DNA from: Niabella pedocola
Lineage (GTDB): Bacteria; Bacteroidota; Bacteroidia; Chitinophagales; Chitinophagaceae
DNA: 64,000 bases
Assembly (NCBI RefSeq): GCF_021044425.1
Contig: NZ_JAJNEC010000003.1
Location: 62,001-126,000 of the forward strand
Direction of reading: 5' to 3'
The translations under genes were made by a program, and so were the position numbers. Below the pieces are notes generated by a model, which saw nothing but the letters and a program-made list of their open reading frames with translations, did no database searches and was not told where the DNA came from. Shown piece after piece: positions 32,539-40,452 of this stretch (its first letter is position 1; each line of letters begins with the position of its first letter).

Positions 32539-34041
32539 TTACCGGAGCATATTGTCGTAATACTGTTTCTTCAGCTGAACTTTAGGTAAGGATGTGGCTG
32601 CCCGGCCGCTGGTACCTGTGGTTATTGCCACCTGTACCGGAGTGCCGTCCACAAGATCCAGTGCCGCCTTAGTACAATCTTCTGTTACATCTCCCCAGGC
32701 TTTGTCTACCCCGTCATATATTTTAAGCTCCGGCGCAAAGCCGTCATAAGAAACCTGCTGATCGGAGCTGTTCTTGGTCATAAAGGAAACCGTCCAGAAG
32801 GTTACTTTCTTGAACAGGTCTATCGGGAAAAATCCCACGGGCTTGCCAAAGGTGTTATCATCACCGATGAGTTTGATATTCCCGTTGAAATAAGGTTTCA
32901 GGTCATTGATCAGGAGTTCGGCGGATGATGCGGTTTGGTCGCCGATGATCACGTATAAATTCGTCGGGTTGATGGGAAATCCTTTTGAATTATCTGTTTT
33001 ATTAAAATTGACCGTATTACCACTGGATTCCGGTTTATAATAGGTGGGGCTGTAGGAGTGCCGTGTACGCATCAGGGTATAGTTGCCGGCCTGCAGGTCT
33101 GCATTGTAGTAATAAGTATACATTTTATTACTGCTGCTTACTGTTGCGGGGGACAGGCTATTGGCCAGGTAATCCTGTGTACGGGTAAACCCTCCGTTGT
33201 TATAGCGCAGGTCCAGGATGATATTCTTCACGCCTGCATTTTTAAAGGATCCGAGCGCCGTTTCAATCGCTGCCCGTGAATCTTCCAGCAGGTCGAAGAA
33301 TTTGTAGACCATATACCCGGCTTTTGCACCCTTGGGTGATTGCAGGATATTGGAGTATAATACCGAAGAAGGAATAAAGGAGGCAATGGACAGATCGAGT
33401 GAAACCTGTTCGCCGCCTGGTTTCTCAAAAGTCACATTGGCGGATTTGGTGGTTTCATCGTAGAACATATTATTCAGGATGTCTACGGAAGACTGGTTAT
33501 ATCCCAGAGCCGTATTGTTCACTTTTACGATCTTCCAGGTGCGCTGTACACCCTTTTTTCCCGCATCGGAATTCGGATGCACATAGGTAACAAACCAGCC
33601 GGCAAAGTCGGAGGGTATTGCGGTCCTCCCTGCTATAGGTAGCCGGCTTTTCCACCCGCTTTTTACAAAGAAGCCATAGCTGCTTTCCGGCTGGGTGGCC
33701 ATGCTGCCTGTTTCGGCATTGTAATAATCGGTGGCATAACTGTACCCTTTCTCTTTATCATGGGCATTGGTGTTCCGGACAGCGGCAAGGGTTGCTTCAG
33801 CTGTTTCCAGGTCGGTGCCTTTCGCATATTGCCGCGGGTTAAATGATTCATAGGTTGTATTGGTGCGGATCTCGTCCCAGAAATAGATCTCCCTGGAAAA
33901 CAGGTAAACGGAATCCGCCACCCGCTGAATTTCGGTACTCCCGTCATCGGGTTTTACATCCACATCTTTTTTTTTGTCTCTGCAGGATGCAGCCAGTAAC
34001 AGCAGCAGGCCCCCAACAGCGCCCATATTAAATACACGCAT
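32539..34041 (-). CDS. S41-family (C-terminal processing) peptidase lipoprotein
   Basis: Exported lipoprotein of 500 residues with lipobox LAASC (Cys about residue 20). A PDZ-like domain lies near 155-235, and the S41 catalytic domain near 250-420, with NIILDLRYNNGG and the serine motif GDQTASSAELLIND; the lysine of the dyad should follow about 25 residues later (GKPVGFF region). Such proteins process or degrade envelope proteins. The gene is single and reverse. Confidence 0.88.
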   Translation of the reverse strand: MRVFNMGAVGGLLLLLAASCRDKKKDVDVKPDDGSTEIQRVADSVYLFSREIYFWDEIRTNTTYESFNPRQYAKGTDLETAEATLAAVRNTNAHDKEKGYSYATDYYNAETGSMATQPESSYGFFVKSGWKSRLPIAGRTAIPSDFAGWFVTYVHPNSDAGKKGVQRTWKIVKVNNTALGYNQSSVDILNNMFYDETTKSANVTFEKPGGEQVSLDLSIASFIPSSVLYSNILQSPKGAKAGYMVYKFFDLLEDSRAAIETALGSFKNAGVKNIILDLRYNNGGFTRTQDYLANSLSPATVSSSNKMYTYYYNADLQAGNYTLMRTRHSYSPTYYKPESSGNTVNFNKTDNSKGFPINPTNLYVIIGDQTASSAELLINDLKPYFNGNIKLIGDDNTFGKPVGFFPIDLFKKVTFWTVSFMTKNSSDQQVSYDGFAPELKIYDGVDKAWGDVTEDCTKAALDLVDGTPVQVAITTGTSGRAATSLPKVQLKKQYYDNMLR

Positions 34042-34073
34042 AGAATCCGGGAAAATTTATGAAAAGATAGGTA

Positions 34074-35162
34074 TTAATTGTTTTTTTTATGTAAAAATTT
34101 TGATAACTTTTGGTATACCTGTTCCGGGGTTATCTCCTGCATACAACCTGCTTCCCCGTGAACCGGGCAGAGCTTATTGCCAAAAACAGAAGAAGGACGG
34201 CAGGGAAGATCGGTTTGGACCGCATTTTCCGGATCCTGTCCCCAACCATAAAAGCCGAGCCAGGGGTGGGTGCCTCCCCAGATGGAAACCACGGGCACTC
34301 CGTAAAGTGACGCCAGGTGCATATTGGCGGAATCCATGGTAAGCATCACATCCATCTGGGCGATCAGTTGTAATTCTTCCGCGAACGTATACCGGCCGGC
34401 AGCCACGCGGATATTAGGCTGTCCCGCTGCCCATTGCTCCAATACCGGGGCCTCCGCCTTGCTGCCAAATAAAAAGATCCTATGGTTGGCATCCTGCTGT
34501 AACAGCCGTACTACCTGCTCCATTTTTTCAAGCGGATACATTTTGGCCGCGTGCTTTGCAAAAGGGGCAATCCCAATTTGGCATTGCTGGTGTCCGCTAT
34601 CCGATGTCTGACTGCTGATAGCTGATACCTGATGTCTGACTGCTGATAGCTGACTGCTGATGTCTGACTGCTGATAGCTGATACCCGATGTCTGACTGCT
34701 AATCTCCACAGGAACCCCAAGCTGTCCGAATACATCGGCATAACGCTGAAACGTGGTTTTTAAAGGGTGTAACTTTTTGTTGTGAGGTCTGGTGAGCTCT
34801 TTTTTTTCACTACGGCCTTTGTCGATCACGGCAATCGGAACAGGACCCAAAAAACGGCGGATGATCTTGGTGCGCAGCACATTGTGCAGATCGGCTACTG
34901 CATCAAAGGGCACATCCTTTTTTAGCCGGCGGGCCAGTGTGATTAGTCCGCGCAGGCCTTTGTACTGCTTCCGGATATCGGCACCGAAAAAATGAAGCCG
35001 TTCGATATTTTCAAAAAGCGGGGCATGAAAAGGCACCGATACCATGGTTACCCGCAGCCCGGGATGTTGTGCCAGCAATAGCCGGAGCACCGGAACGGTC
35101 ATGGCTGCATCTCCCAGTGCAGAGAACCGGAACACCAGTATATGTTTGGGAGTGGCCTTCAT
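34074..35162 (-). CDS. Family 9 glycosyltransferase (heptosyltransferase-like) with repeat insertion
   Basis: LPS-core type GT-B enzyme of 362 residues. N-terminal FRFSALGDAAMTVPVLRLL and C-terminal MDSANMHLASLYGVPVVSIWGGTHPWLGFYGWG are the family signatures for a glycosyltransferase acting on ADP-heptose or a similar donor. Between the two domains (about residues 153-191) is a low-complexity, Ser/Gln-rich insertion (ISYQQSDISSQLSAVRHQ and so on) encoded by tandem DNA repeats of about 28 bp. The start ATG shares one base with the stop of the upstream DUF4254 gene (TAATG). Confidence 0.9.
   Translation of the reverse strand: MKATPKHILVFRFSALGDAAMTVPVLRLLLAQHPGLRVTMVSVPFHAPLFENIERLHFFGADIRKQYKGLRGLITLARRLKKDVPFDAVADLHNVLRTKIIRRFLGPVPIAVIDKGRSEKKELTRPHNKKLHPLKTTFQRYADVFGQLGVPVEISSQTSGISYQQSDISSQLSAVRHQVSAISSQTSDSGHQQCQIGIAPFAKHAAKMYPLEKMEQVVRLLQQDANHRIFLFGSKAEAPVLEQWAAGQPNIRVAAGRYTFAEELQLIAQMDVMLTMDSANMHLASLYGVPVVSIWGGTHPWLGFYGWGQDPENAVQTDLPCRPSSVFGNKLCPVHGEAGCMQEITPEQVYQKLSKFLHKKNN
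34590..34705. repeat. Tandem repeat, unit about 28 bp, inside a coding sequence
   Basis: The word GATGTCTGACTGCT starts at 34603, 34631, 34659 and 34688, separated by 28, 28 and 29 bp, with GATAGCTGA linkers. The total length keeps the reading frame open on the reverse strand. A related word (TGACTGCTGA then TAGCT) occurs in noncoding DNA at 45405-45426. Confidence 0.85.
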
Positions 35163-35767
35163 TATTGTTTTTGCTGGTAAAGTACCGGGTTCAGACTTTC
35201 ATCGTTGTACATCTTCATTTGTTTGTACACTTTCATGTACTTTTTCCCGGCAGCAATATCGTCGAGCAGCTGGTCAATGGCCGTGGAAAGATCCGTCCGT
35301 TGCATTTGCAGCACCTGGAGTTTGGCTGTGCAGGCTTCACGGTGCGCTTCCGAAGCATTTGGGCGGGTAGCTTCCTGCTGCATATGATAGATCTTCAGTT
35401 CCAGGATCGACAGACGGTCAATAGCCCAGGCCGGACTTTCGGTGTTGAACGCGGCATCTGCAGCCGGTGATATCGGACTGTATTGTTGCAGGAACCAGCT
35501 GTCGATATACTCCACCATATCGGTGCGGTGCTGGTTCGAGCTATCGATCCGCCGTTTGATCTCCAGGGCCTTCACCGGGTCAATCAGCGGATCGCGGATG
35601 ATATCTTCCAGGTGCCATTGCACGGTATCGATCCAGTTTTTTTCATACATCAGGAACTCAAGAGTGCCTTTTGCATAAGGGTTTTGAACCGGGGTATCCA
35701 CATCATCCGTTTTATGATAATCGGTGATACTTTGCTGAAAAATAAGGATCCAGTCTGCCGTGTGCAT
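35162..35767 (-). CDS. DUF4254 family protein
   Basis: A 201-residue soluble helical protein of the uncharacterised DUF4254 family, seen beside glycosyltransferase family 9 genes in Bacteroidota. Conserved patterns include FLMYEKNWIDTVQWHLEDIIRDP, EIKRRIDSSNQHRTDMVEYID and PAWAIDRLSILELKIYHMQ. It ends on the start codon of the glycosyltransferase gene. A role in LPS or surface glycan assembly is inferred only from this pairing. Confidence 0.85.
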   Translation of the reverse strand: MHTADWILIFQQSITDYHKTDDVDTPVQNPYAKGTLEFLMYEKNWIDTVQWHLEDIIRDPLIDPVKALEIKRRIDSSNQHRTDMVEYIDSWFLQQYSPISPAADAAFNTESPAWAIDRLSILELKIYHMQQEATRPNASEAHREACTAKLQVLQMQRTDLSTAIDQLLDDIAAGKKYMKVYKQMKMYNDESLNPVLYQQKQ

Positions 35768-35819
35768 GATCAGTTATTATTAAGTAACGGTAAAAATAAA
35801 TTTAAATATCCTGCAAATG

Positions 35820-35908
35820 TAAGTGTTTGGTACTTGAGATCTGAGATTCGAGATTTGAGACTCGAGTGCTGAAATTTAACATTTGGGATTTAGAATTTAG
35901 TATTTAAC
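35820..35908. repeat. AT-rich degenerate heptad repeat
   Basis: GAGATCTGAGATTCGAGATTTGAGACTCGAG, then ATTTGGGATTTAGAATTTAGTATTTAA: short tandem words of the type GAGATT and ATTTAGAATTTAG. The same words recur near 46754, 50822, 51195 and 51620. Confidence 0.7.
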
Positions 35909-37141
35909 CTAAGCTTCCTCGTAATTCAGATCTTTATGAAAGGTTTCCGGCAGGGTGATAACGGCAATGGTGGAAACCAGCATAACGATAACGGCGGTAA
36001 TAATAGCGCCGTTTACATACCCAACGGTTCCGATGCCCCGTATTTCCTTAAAGAGGAAGAGGATCAGCGGAAGCAGTCCCCGTACAAAATTAGGAACAGT
36101 GGTAGCCGCCGTAGCCCTTAGGTTGGTGCCGAACTGCTCTGCCCCAACAGTTACAAAAATGGCCCAGAAGCCGATGCTGAAACCGAGGAAAAAGCAAAGC
36201 GTGTACATCCACCCGGCACTGCCATTCCATTGAGTGGTAAAATAAAGCAGGATGGAAAGCATGGTAAGCGCATAATATATATATAATGCTTTTTTCCGGC
36301 TTTTCAGCCACTGGCTTACCATGCCGATGGTAATATCTCCAAGGGCAAGTCCGATATAGGCATACATGATTGACCGGCCGGGGTCGATATCTTCCCGGAT
36401 GCCGAATTGCCTGCCGAATTCACTGCTGAAGGTAATGAGCACCCCAATCACAAACCAGGTAGGGAGGCCGATAAAAATGCTTTTCAGGTATTTGCTGAAG
36501 CGCTCCCGGTTGTTGAACAGCATAAAAAATTGTCCTTTTTTCACATTGCTCTCGCTCATGCGGTGATACATGCCCGATTCCAGTACCGAAATGCGTAACA
36601 GTAACAAAAGAATACCCAGTCCGCCCCCGATGAAATAACAGGTGCGCCAGTGGAATTCTTCTTTTATCAAAAAGGCAACTGCAGCCCCGAGTACACCAAA
36701 ACCCGCAACAATAGACGTGCCGATGCCGCGCTTTTCCTTTGGCAGCAGTTCTGCTACCAACGTAATACCGGCGCCCAGCTCACCGGCAAGACCAATACCC
36801 GCCAGGAATCGGATGGCCGTATATTGTTCTACGGTTTGAACAAAGCCGTTGCAGATATTGGCAATAGAGTAGATCAGGATCGATCCGAAAAGCACTTTTA
36901 CCCGGCCTTTTTTGTCGCCCCAGATGCCCCAGAGAATGCCGCCGATCAGCAACCCGGCCATTTGAGCCGAAAGGATCCATTCGCCTTTGGTGGTGATTTC
37001 ATCAGCGGTTAATCCCAGTTCTTTCAGGCTGGGAATGCGGATGATGCCAAAGATGAGGAGGTCGTAAATATCAACGAAGTAACCCAGTGCAGCCACCACT
37101 ACGGTGAGACTGAGAATGGAAGCTTTTTTTTCTTGGTTCAT
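35909..37141 (-). CDS. MFS transporter (metabolite:H+ symporter-like)
   Basis: Inner-membrane transporter of 410 residues with 12 predicted helices. The loop between helices 2 and 3 carries the MFS signature GDKKGRVKVLFG, and GELGAGITLVAELLPKEKRG lies in helix 4/loop. Structure resembles sugar porter or MHS-type symporters. It starts 14 bp after aroQ on the same strand, so both may be one operon. An aromatic acid or shikimate-type substrate is possible, but only by neighbourhood. Confidence 0.87.
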   Translation of the reverse strand: MNQEKKASILSLTVVVAALGYFVDIYDLLIFGIIRIPSLKELGLTADEITTKGEWILSAQMAGLLIGGILWGIWGDKKGRVKVLFGSILIYSIANICNGFVQTVEQYTAIRFLAGIGLAGELGAGITLVAELLPKEKRGIGTSIVAGFGVLGAAVAFLIKEEFHWRTCYFIGGGLGILLLLLRISVLESGMYHRMSESNVKKGQFFMLFNNRERFSKYLKSIFIGLPTWFVIGVLITFSSEFGRQFGIREDIDPGRSIMYAYIGLALGDITIGMVSQWLKSRKKALYIYYALTMLSILLYFTTQWNGSAGWMYTLCFFLGFSIGFWAIFVTVGAEQFGTNLRATAATTVPNFVRGLLPLILFLFKEIRGIGTVGYVNGAIITAVIVMLVSTIAVITLPETFHKDLNYEEA

Positions 37142-37155
37142 ATGGCGTTGGGAGG

Positions 37156-37581
37156 TTATTTTTTTTGATCCAGGAAATAATTGACCGCCAGCTCATAGCC
37201 CTTTAATCCAAGCCCGATAATGCTGCCGGCAGCTTTGGCGCTTACATGTGATATCTTTCTGAACTCCTCCCGGGCGTGTACATTGCTGATATGTACTTCG
37301 ACAACCGGTGTGTTGATGGCTGCAATGGCATCGCCAATGGCCACCGAAGTATGGGTATAGGCGGCAGGGTTGAGGATGATGCCAGCTGCTTCAAATCCGT
37401 ATTGTTGCAGGGCATCCACAAGTTCCCCTTCGATATTACTCTGGAAATAATCAAAGCGGATCTGCGGGTATTTCGTCTTTAGCTGATCAAGGAACGATTC
37501 AAAACTGGAGCTGCCGTAGATACCAGGTTCCCGTTTGCCCAACAAGTTGAGATTGGGGCCATTGATAATAACAAGATGCAT
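37156..37581 (-). CDS. aroQ: Type II 3-dehydroquinate dehydratase AroQ
   Basis: Shikimate-pathway enzyme (dehydroquinate to dehydroshikimate). The 141-residue sequence has NGPNLNLLGKREPGIYG, the active-site tyrosine just after it, SNIEGELVDALQ, LNPAAYTHTSVAI and the catalytic histidine region VEVHISNVHAREEFR. Normal length for the dodecameric type II enzyme. First gene of a probable two-gene operon with the MFS transporter. Confidence 0.96.
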   Translation of the reverse strand: MHLVIINGPNLNLLGKREPGIYGSSSFESFLDQLKTKYPQIRFDYFQSNIEGELVDALQQYGFEAAGIILNPAAYTHTSVAIGDAIAAINTPVVEVHISNVHAREEFRKISHVSAKAAGSIIGLGLKGYELAVNYFLDQKK

Positions 37582-37790
37582 GTATGATATTTTAATGGGC
37601 TAATATAAACATTTGACAGAGGAAACTACTTATTTAGAATTGAAATTTTAGCATTCCATGCGGTTTAAATACCTTGATGCTCCCTTGCGAAACCCTTACA
37701 TTTAAACGAACTGCACGCTGCAACGGGAATAATTTTGCGCAGGTTTTGTGTTTTGGCCGGGTTCGGTTATTTTTAAATAAACCTTTTAAT

Positions 37791-38354
37791 ATGACCATTC
37801 GCAAAATAGGCCTGCTGATCGGAAGTTTGCGGGCCGCCTCCTACAGCCGTAAAGTAGCACAGGAACTGATACAGATGGCGCTTCCGGGCCTGCACCTGGA
37901 AATCGTGGAGATCGGCGATCTGCCGCTGTACAATGAAGACCTGGAACAGAGCGTTCCGGAGCCCTGGCATCGTTTCCGCGAGGCCATCCGGGCCAAGGAC
38001 GGGATTATTTTTGTAACACCGGAGTATAACCGTTCGGTTCCCGGCTTGCTTAAGAACGCTATAGATGTGGGATCCCGGCCTTATGGAAAAAGCGTATGGA
38101 ACCGAAAACCAGGTGCGGTGGTAAGTGTTACACCAGGCGGACTCGGTGCTTTTGGAGCCAATCATCACCTGCGGCAGTCCATGGTGTTTTTAAATGTACC
38201 CATGATGCAGCAACCGGAAGCCTACCTCAGTAATATTGCCGCCTGCTTCAATCATCCCCAGTCGGAGGACAGGGCACGGTTGGATAAATTTTTGAAAGGC
38301 TTTCTGGAAGCCTATGCCGCATGGGTAACTGAAACGGCCCCGAAAGAAGCCTAG
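37791..38354 (+). CDS. NADPH-dependent FMN reductase (quinone/chromate reductase-like)
   Basis: Flavodoxin-fold reductase of 187 residues. The FMN loop is GSLRAASYSRKVAQ, and the second signature is FVTPEYNRSVPGLLKNAIDVGSRP. Family members reduce FMN, quinones, azo dyes or chromate using NAD(P)H. ATG 37791 matches the family start. A perfect -7 element TAATTTTG lies at 37730-37737. Confidence 0.92.
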   Translation: MTIRKIGLLIGSLRAASYSRKVAQELIQMALPGLHLEIVEIGDLPLYNEDLEQSVPEPWHRFREAIRAKDGIIFVTPEYNRSVPGLLKNAIDVGSRPYGKSVWNRKPGAVVSVTPGGLGAFGANHHLRQSMVFLNVPMMQQPEAYLSNIAACFNHPQSEDRARLDKFLKGFLEAYAAWVTETAPKEA

Positions 38355-38356
38355 TA

Positions 38357-38866
38357 TTACATCTGGAATAAAGCCCGGAGCTCTGCCGCATCGGTTGGCT
38401 TCATCTTGCCTCCCAGGATCAACCGCAGCTGCCGGCGGCGGAGCGCTCCTTCAAAAAGCAGCAGCTCTTTTTCGGTCACCGGGTCCAAGGCCGGCACGGA
38501 AGTAGGTTTTCCATGTGGATCCAGACCTACAAAAGTATAATAAGCCTCATTGCTTTTATACCGGTAGCGGTTTACCAGGTCTTCCCCATGTACCACCATA
38601 TGTACTTCCATAGAGGAGTTGAAGGCACGGGTCACTTTTGCTTCAATGTGCACGGAGTTGCCCAGTTTAATGGGGTTTTCAAAGGAAATATTATCAACAG
38701 ATGCCGTTACTACCGGAAGGTTCGCATGTTTTTGTGCAGATAACGCAGCGGCAATATCCATCCAGTACATCAGGCGTCCGCCCATCAGGTTTCCAAACGT
38801 GTTGGTATCATTGGGCAATACCAGTTCGGTCATCACAATCAGGCTGTCTGAAGGGTTCTTCGCCAT
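38357..38866 (-). CDS. Acyl-CoA thioesterase, hotdog fold (YciA/BACH type)
   Basis: Cytoplasmic thioesterase of 169 residues. NDTNTFGNLMGGRLMYWMDIAAALSAQKH is the active-site helix with the conserved N and D; VTASVDNISFENPIKLGNSVHIEAKV is the hotdog strand pair. It hydrolyses acyl-CoA, probably medium- or long-chain. Its stop is 2 bp from the stop of the convergent FMN reductase gene. Confidence 0.92.
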   Translation of the reverse strand: MAKNPSDSLIVMTELVLPNDTNTFGNLMGGRLMYWMDIAAALSAQKHANLPVVTASVDNISFENPIKLGNSVHIEAKVTRAFNSSMEVHMVVHGEDLVNRYRYKSNEAYYTFVGLDPHGKPTSVPALDPVTEKELLLFEGALRRRQLRLILGGKMKPTDAAELRALFQM

Positions 38867-38945
38867 CTTTAAATTTTTTGCAAAAGTAACAGGATACGGC
38901 TAATTTAGAAAACCGCTGTTCAAACGGTTGCACCTGGTCATTTTT

Positions 38946-38979
38946 TTTGCACATAGAACAGGTGCCAACCGTACCTTTG
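38946..38979 (+). promoter_or_regulatory. Promoter of the proline dehydrogenase gene
   Basis: TTTG at 38946-38949 and a perfect TACCTTTG at 38972-38979, spacer 22 bp, 20 bp before ATG 39000. Confidence 0.55.
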
Positions 38980-38999
38980 CCGGATATTGTAAAGGTTAT

Positions 39000-40235
39000 A
39001 TGCAAGAAGAAAAATTACCGGTTTCATTCGATAATACGGAGTTCGCATTTAAATACAAATCGGATAGCGAGTTAAAAGGAGCAAGACTGCTGTTTTCGAT
39101 GATGGGGCAACCGGCATTGGTAAAACTGGGTACCCGCATCACGCCCTGGGCGATCAAAAACAAGCTACCTATAAAGGGATTGGTAAGAAGCACGATCTTT
39201 AGGCAGTTCGTGGGTGGTGAAACACTGGAAGAAACCGCAAAGGTTGCGGCCCGTTTAGGACAGTATCAGGTACAGGTGATCCTGGATTATGGGGTGGAAG
39301 GGGGTGAAGATTCTGAAAAGGAATATGATCACGCAGCGGACGAGTTTATACGGGTGATTGATTATGCGGCAACGCAATCCAACATTCCGTTTATGAGCGT
39401 AAAGGTGACCGGCTTTTCGCGATTTTCGCTGCTGGAGAAGATCGACGGGTTGATGACCACGGCCAGCGGAACCCTGATCAAACGCTACCTGCAGGTGATC
39501 GAGCAGCTGGATACCGCTGAAAAAGAAGAGTGGCACCGGGTGCGCACCAGGCTGCTACGGATCTGTGAACGGGCAGCGGAGAAAAAAATAGGCGTGTTGA
39601 TTGATGCCGAAGAAACCTGGATACAGGATCCGGTAGATGCATTAACCATCTTAATGATGGATTCTTTTAATAAGATCACACCGGTTATTTATAATACCGT
39701 GCAATTATACCGGCATGACCGGCTGCAATTTCTGAAAGATTGTTATGAAGCTGCGGTGGAGCGTAATTTCCTGCTGGCCGTAAAACTGGTACGCGGTGCC
39801 TATATGGAAAAGGAACGGGCACGGGCAGCAGAAAAGGGCTATCCCTCGCCCATACAGCCGGACAAGGCCAGTTCAGACCGGGATTACAATGCAGGCGTAC
39901 AGTTCAGTCTTGAACACCTGGACCGGATTGCGCTGGTTATTGCTACCCACAATGAAAAAAGCAATCTGGATGCAGTGGCCTGGCTACAGCAATACCAGGT
40001 TCCGTTCAATCATCCGCATGTACATTTTAGCCAGTTGTATGGGATGAGTGATAATATCACCTTTAACCTGGCGGCCGCCGGGTGCAGTGTTAGTAAATAC
40101 CTGCCGTTCGGTCCCATCGAAGATGTGGTTCCGTACCTGATGCGGCGTGCACAGGAGAACACATCTGTGAAAGGGCAAACAGGGCGTGAGCTGGGACTGA
40201 TCCAGGCAGAGCTGCAGCGGAGAAGAAAGGGCTAG
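39000..40235 (+). CDS. Proline dehydrogenase
   Basis: FAD-dependent, membrane-associated enzyme that oxidises proline to pyrroline-5-carboxylate. The 411-residue protein has the barrel motifs of this family: VKVTGFSRF, IDAEETWIQDPVD, NTVQLYRHDRLQFL, AVKLVRGAYMEKER, and ATHNEKS near the end. It is the single-function type. ATG 39000 fits the family and the promoter; the frame extending to 38928 contains the promoter. Confidence 0.93.
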   Translation: MQEEKLPVSFDNTEFAFKYKSDSELKGARLLFSMMGQPALVKLGTRITPWAIKNKLPIKGLVRSTIFRQFVGGETLEETAKVAARLGQYQVQVILDYGVEGGEDSEKEYDHAADEFIRVIDYAATQSNIPFMSVKVTGFSRFSLLEKIDGLMTTASGTLIKRYLQVIEQLDTAEKEEWHRVRTRLLRICERAAEKKIGVLIDAEETWIQDPVDALTILMMDSFNKITPVIYNTVQLYRHDRLQFLKDCYEAAVERNFLLAVKLVRGAYMEKERARAAEKGYPSPIQPDKASSDRDYNAGVQFSLEHLDRIALVIATHNEKSNLDAVAWLQQYQVPFNHPHVHFSQLYGMSDNITFNLAAAGCSVSKYLPFGPIEDVVPYLMRRAQENTSVKGQTGRELGLIQAELQRRRKG

Positions 40236-40336
40236 CAGGCCGCTGGAAGCGATTTTTCTATAAAACCGTATTTTCTGGGGTGTAAATCAAATATTCCGTT
40301 CATGCGTATACGTGGACGGTTTTTTTGAATAAAAAT

Positions 40337-40352
40337 ATGTAATCGATTACAT
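40337..40352. promoter_or_regulatory. Perfect 16-bp palindrome ATGTAATCGATTACAT, LacI-type operator candidate
   Basis: Perfect dyad symmetry with central CG, 100 bp upstream of the GMC oxidoreductase start. It shares GTAATCGATTAC with the palindrome at 6325-6338. Confidence 0.6.
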
Positions 40353-40452
40353 TATTGTAAAAAATAGTATATTTATTCCCTGGGTACCGTCAGTTGGTTT
40401 GTGCAAAAACGTTGCCCGGCGTTTTACAGATTCTTAAAGCAAATTTATTTTT

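Noticed and set aside
34511..34741. Second reverse frame of 76 codons inside the GT9 gene
   Set aside because: It is open only because the tandem repeat lacks stops in several frames.
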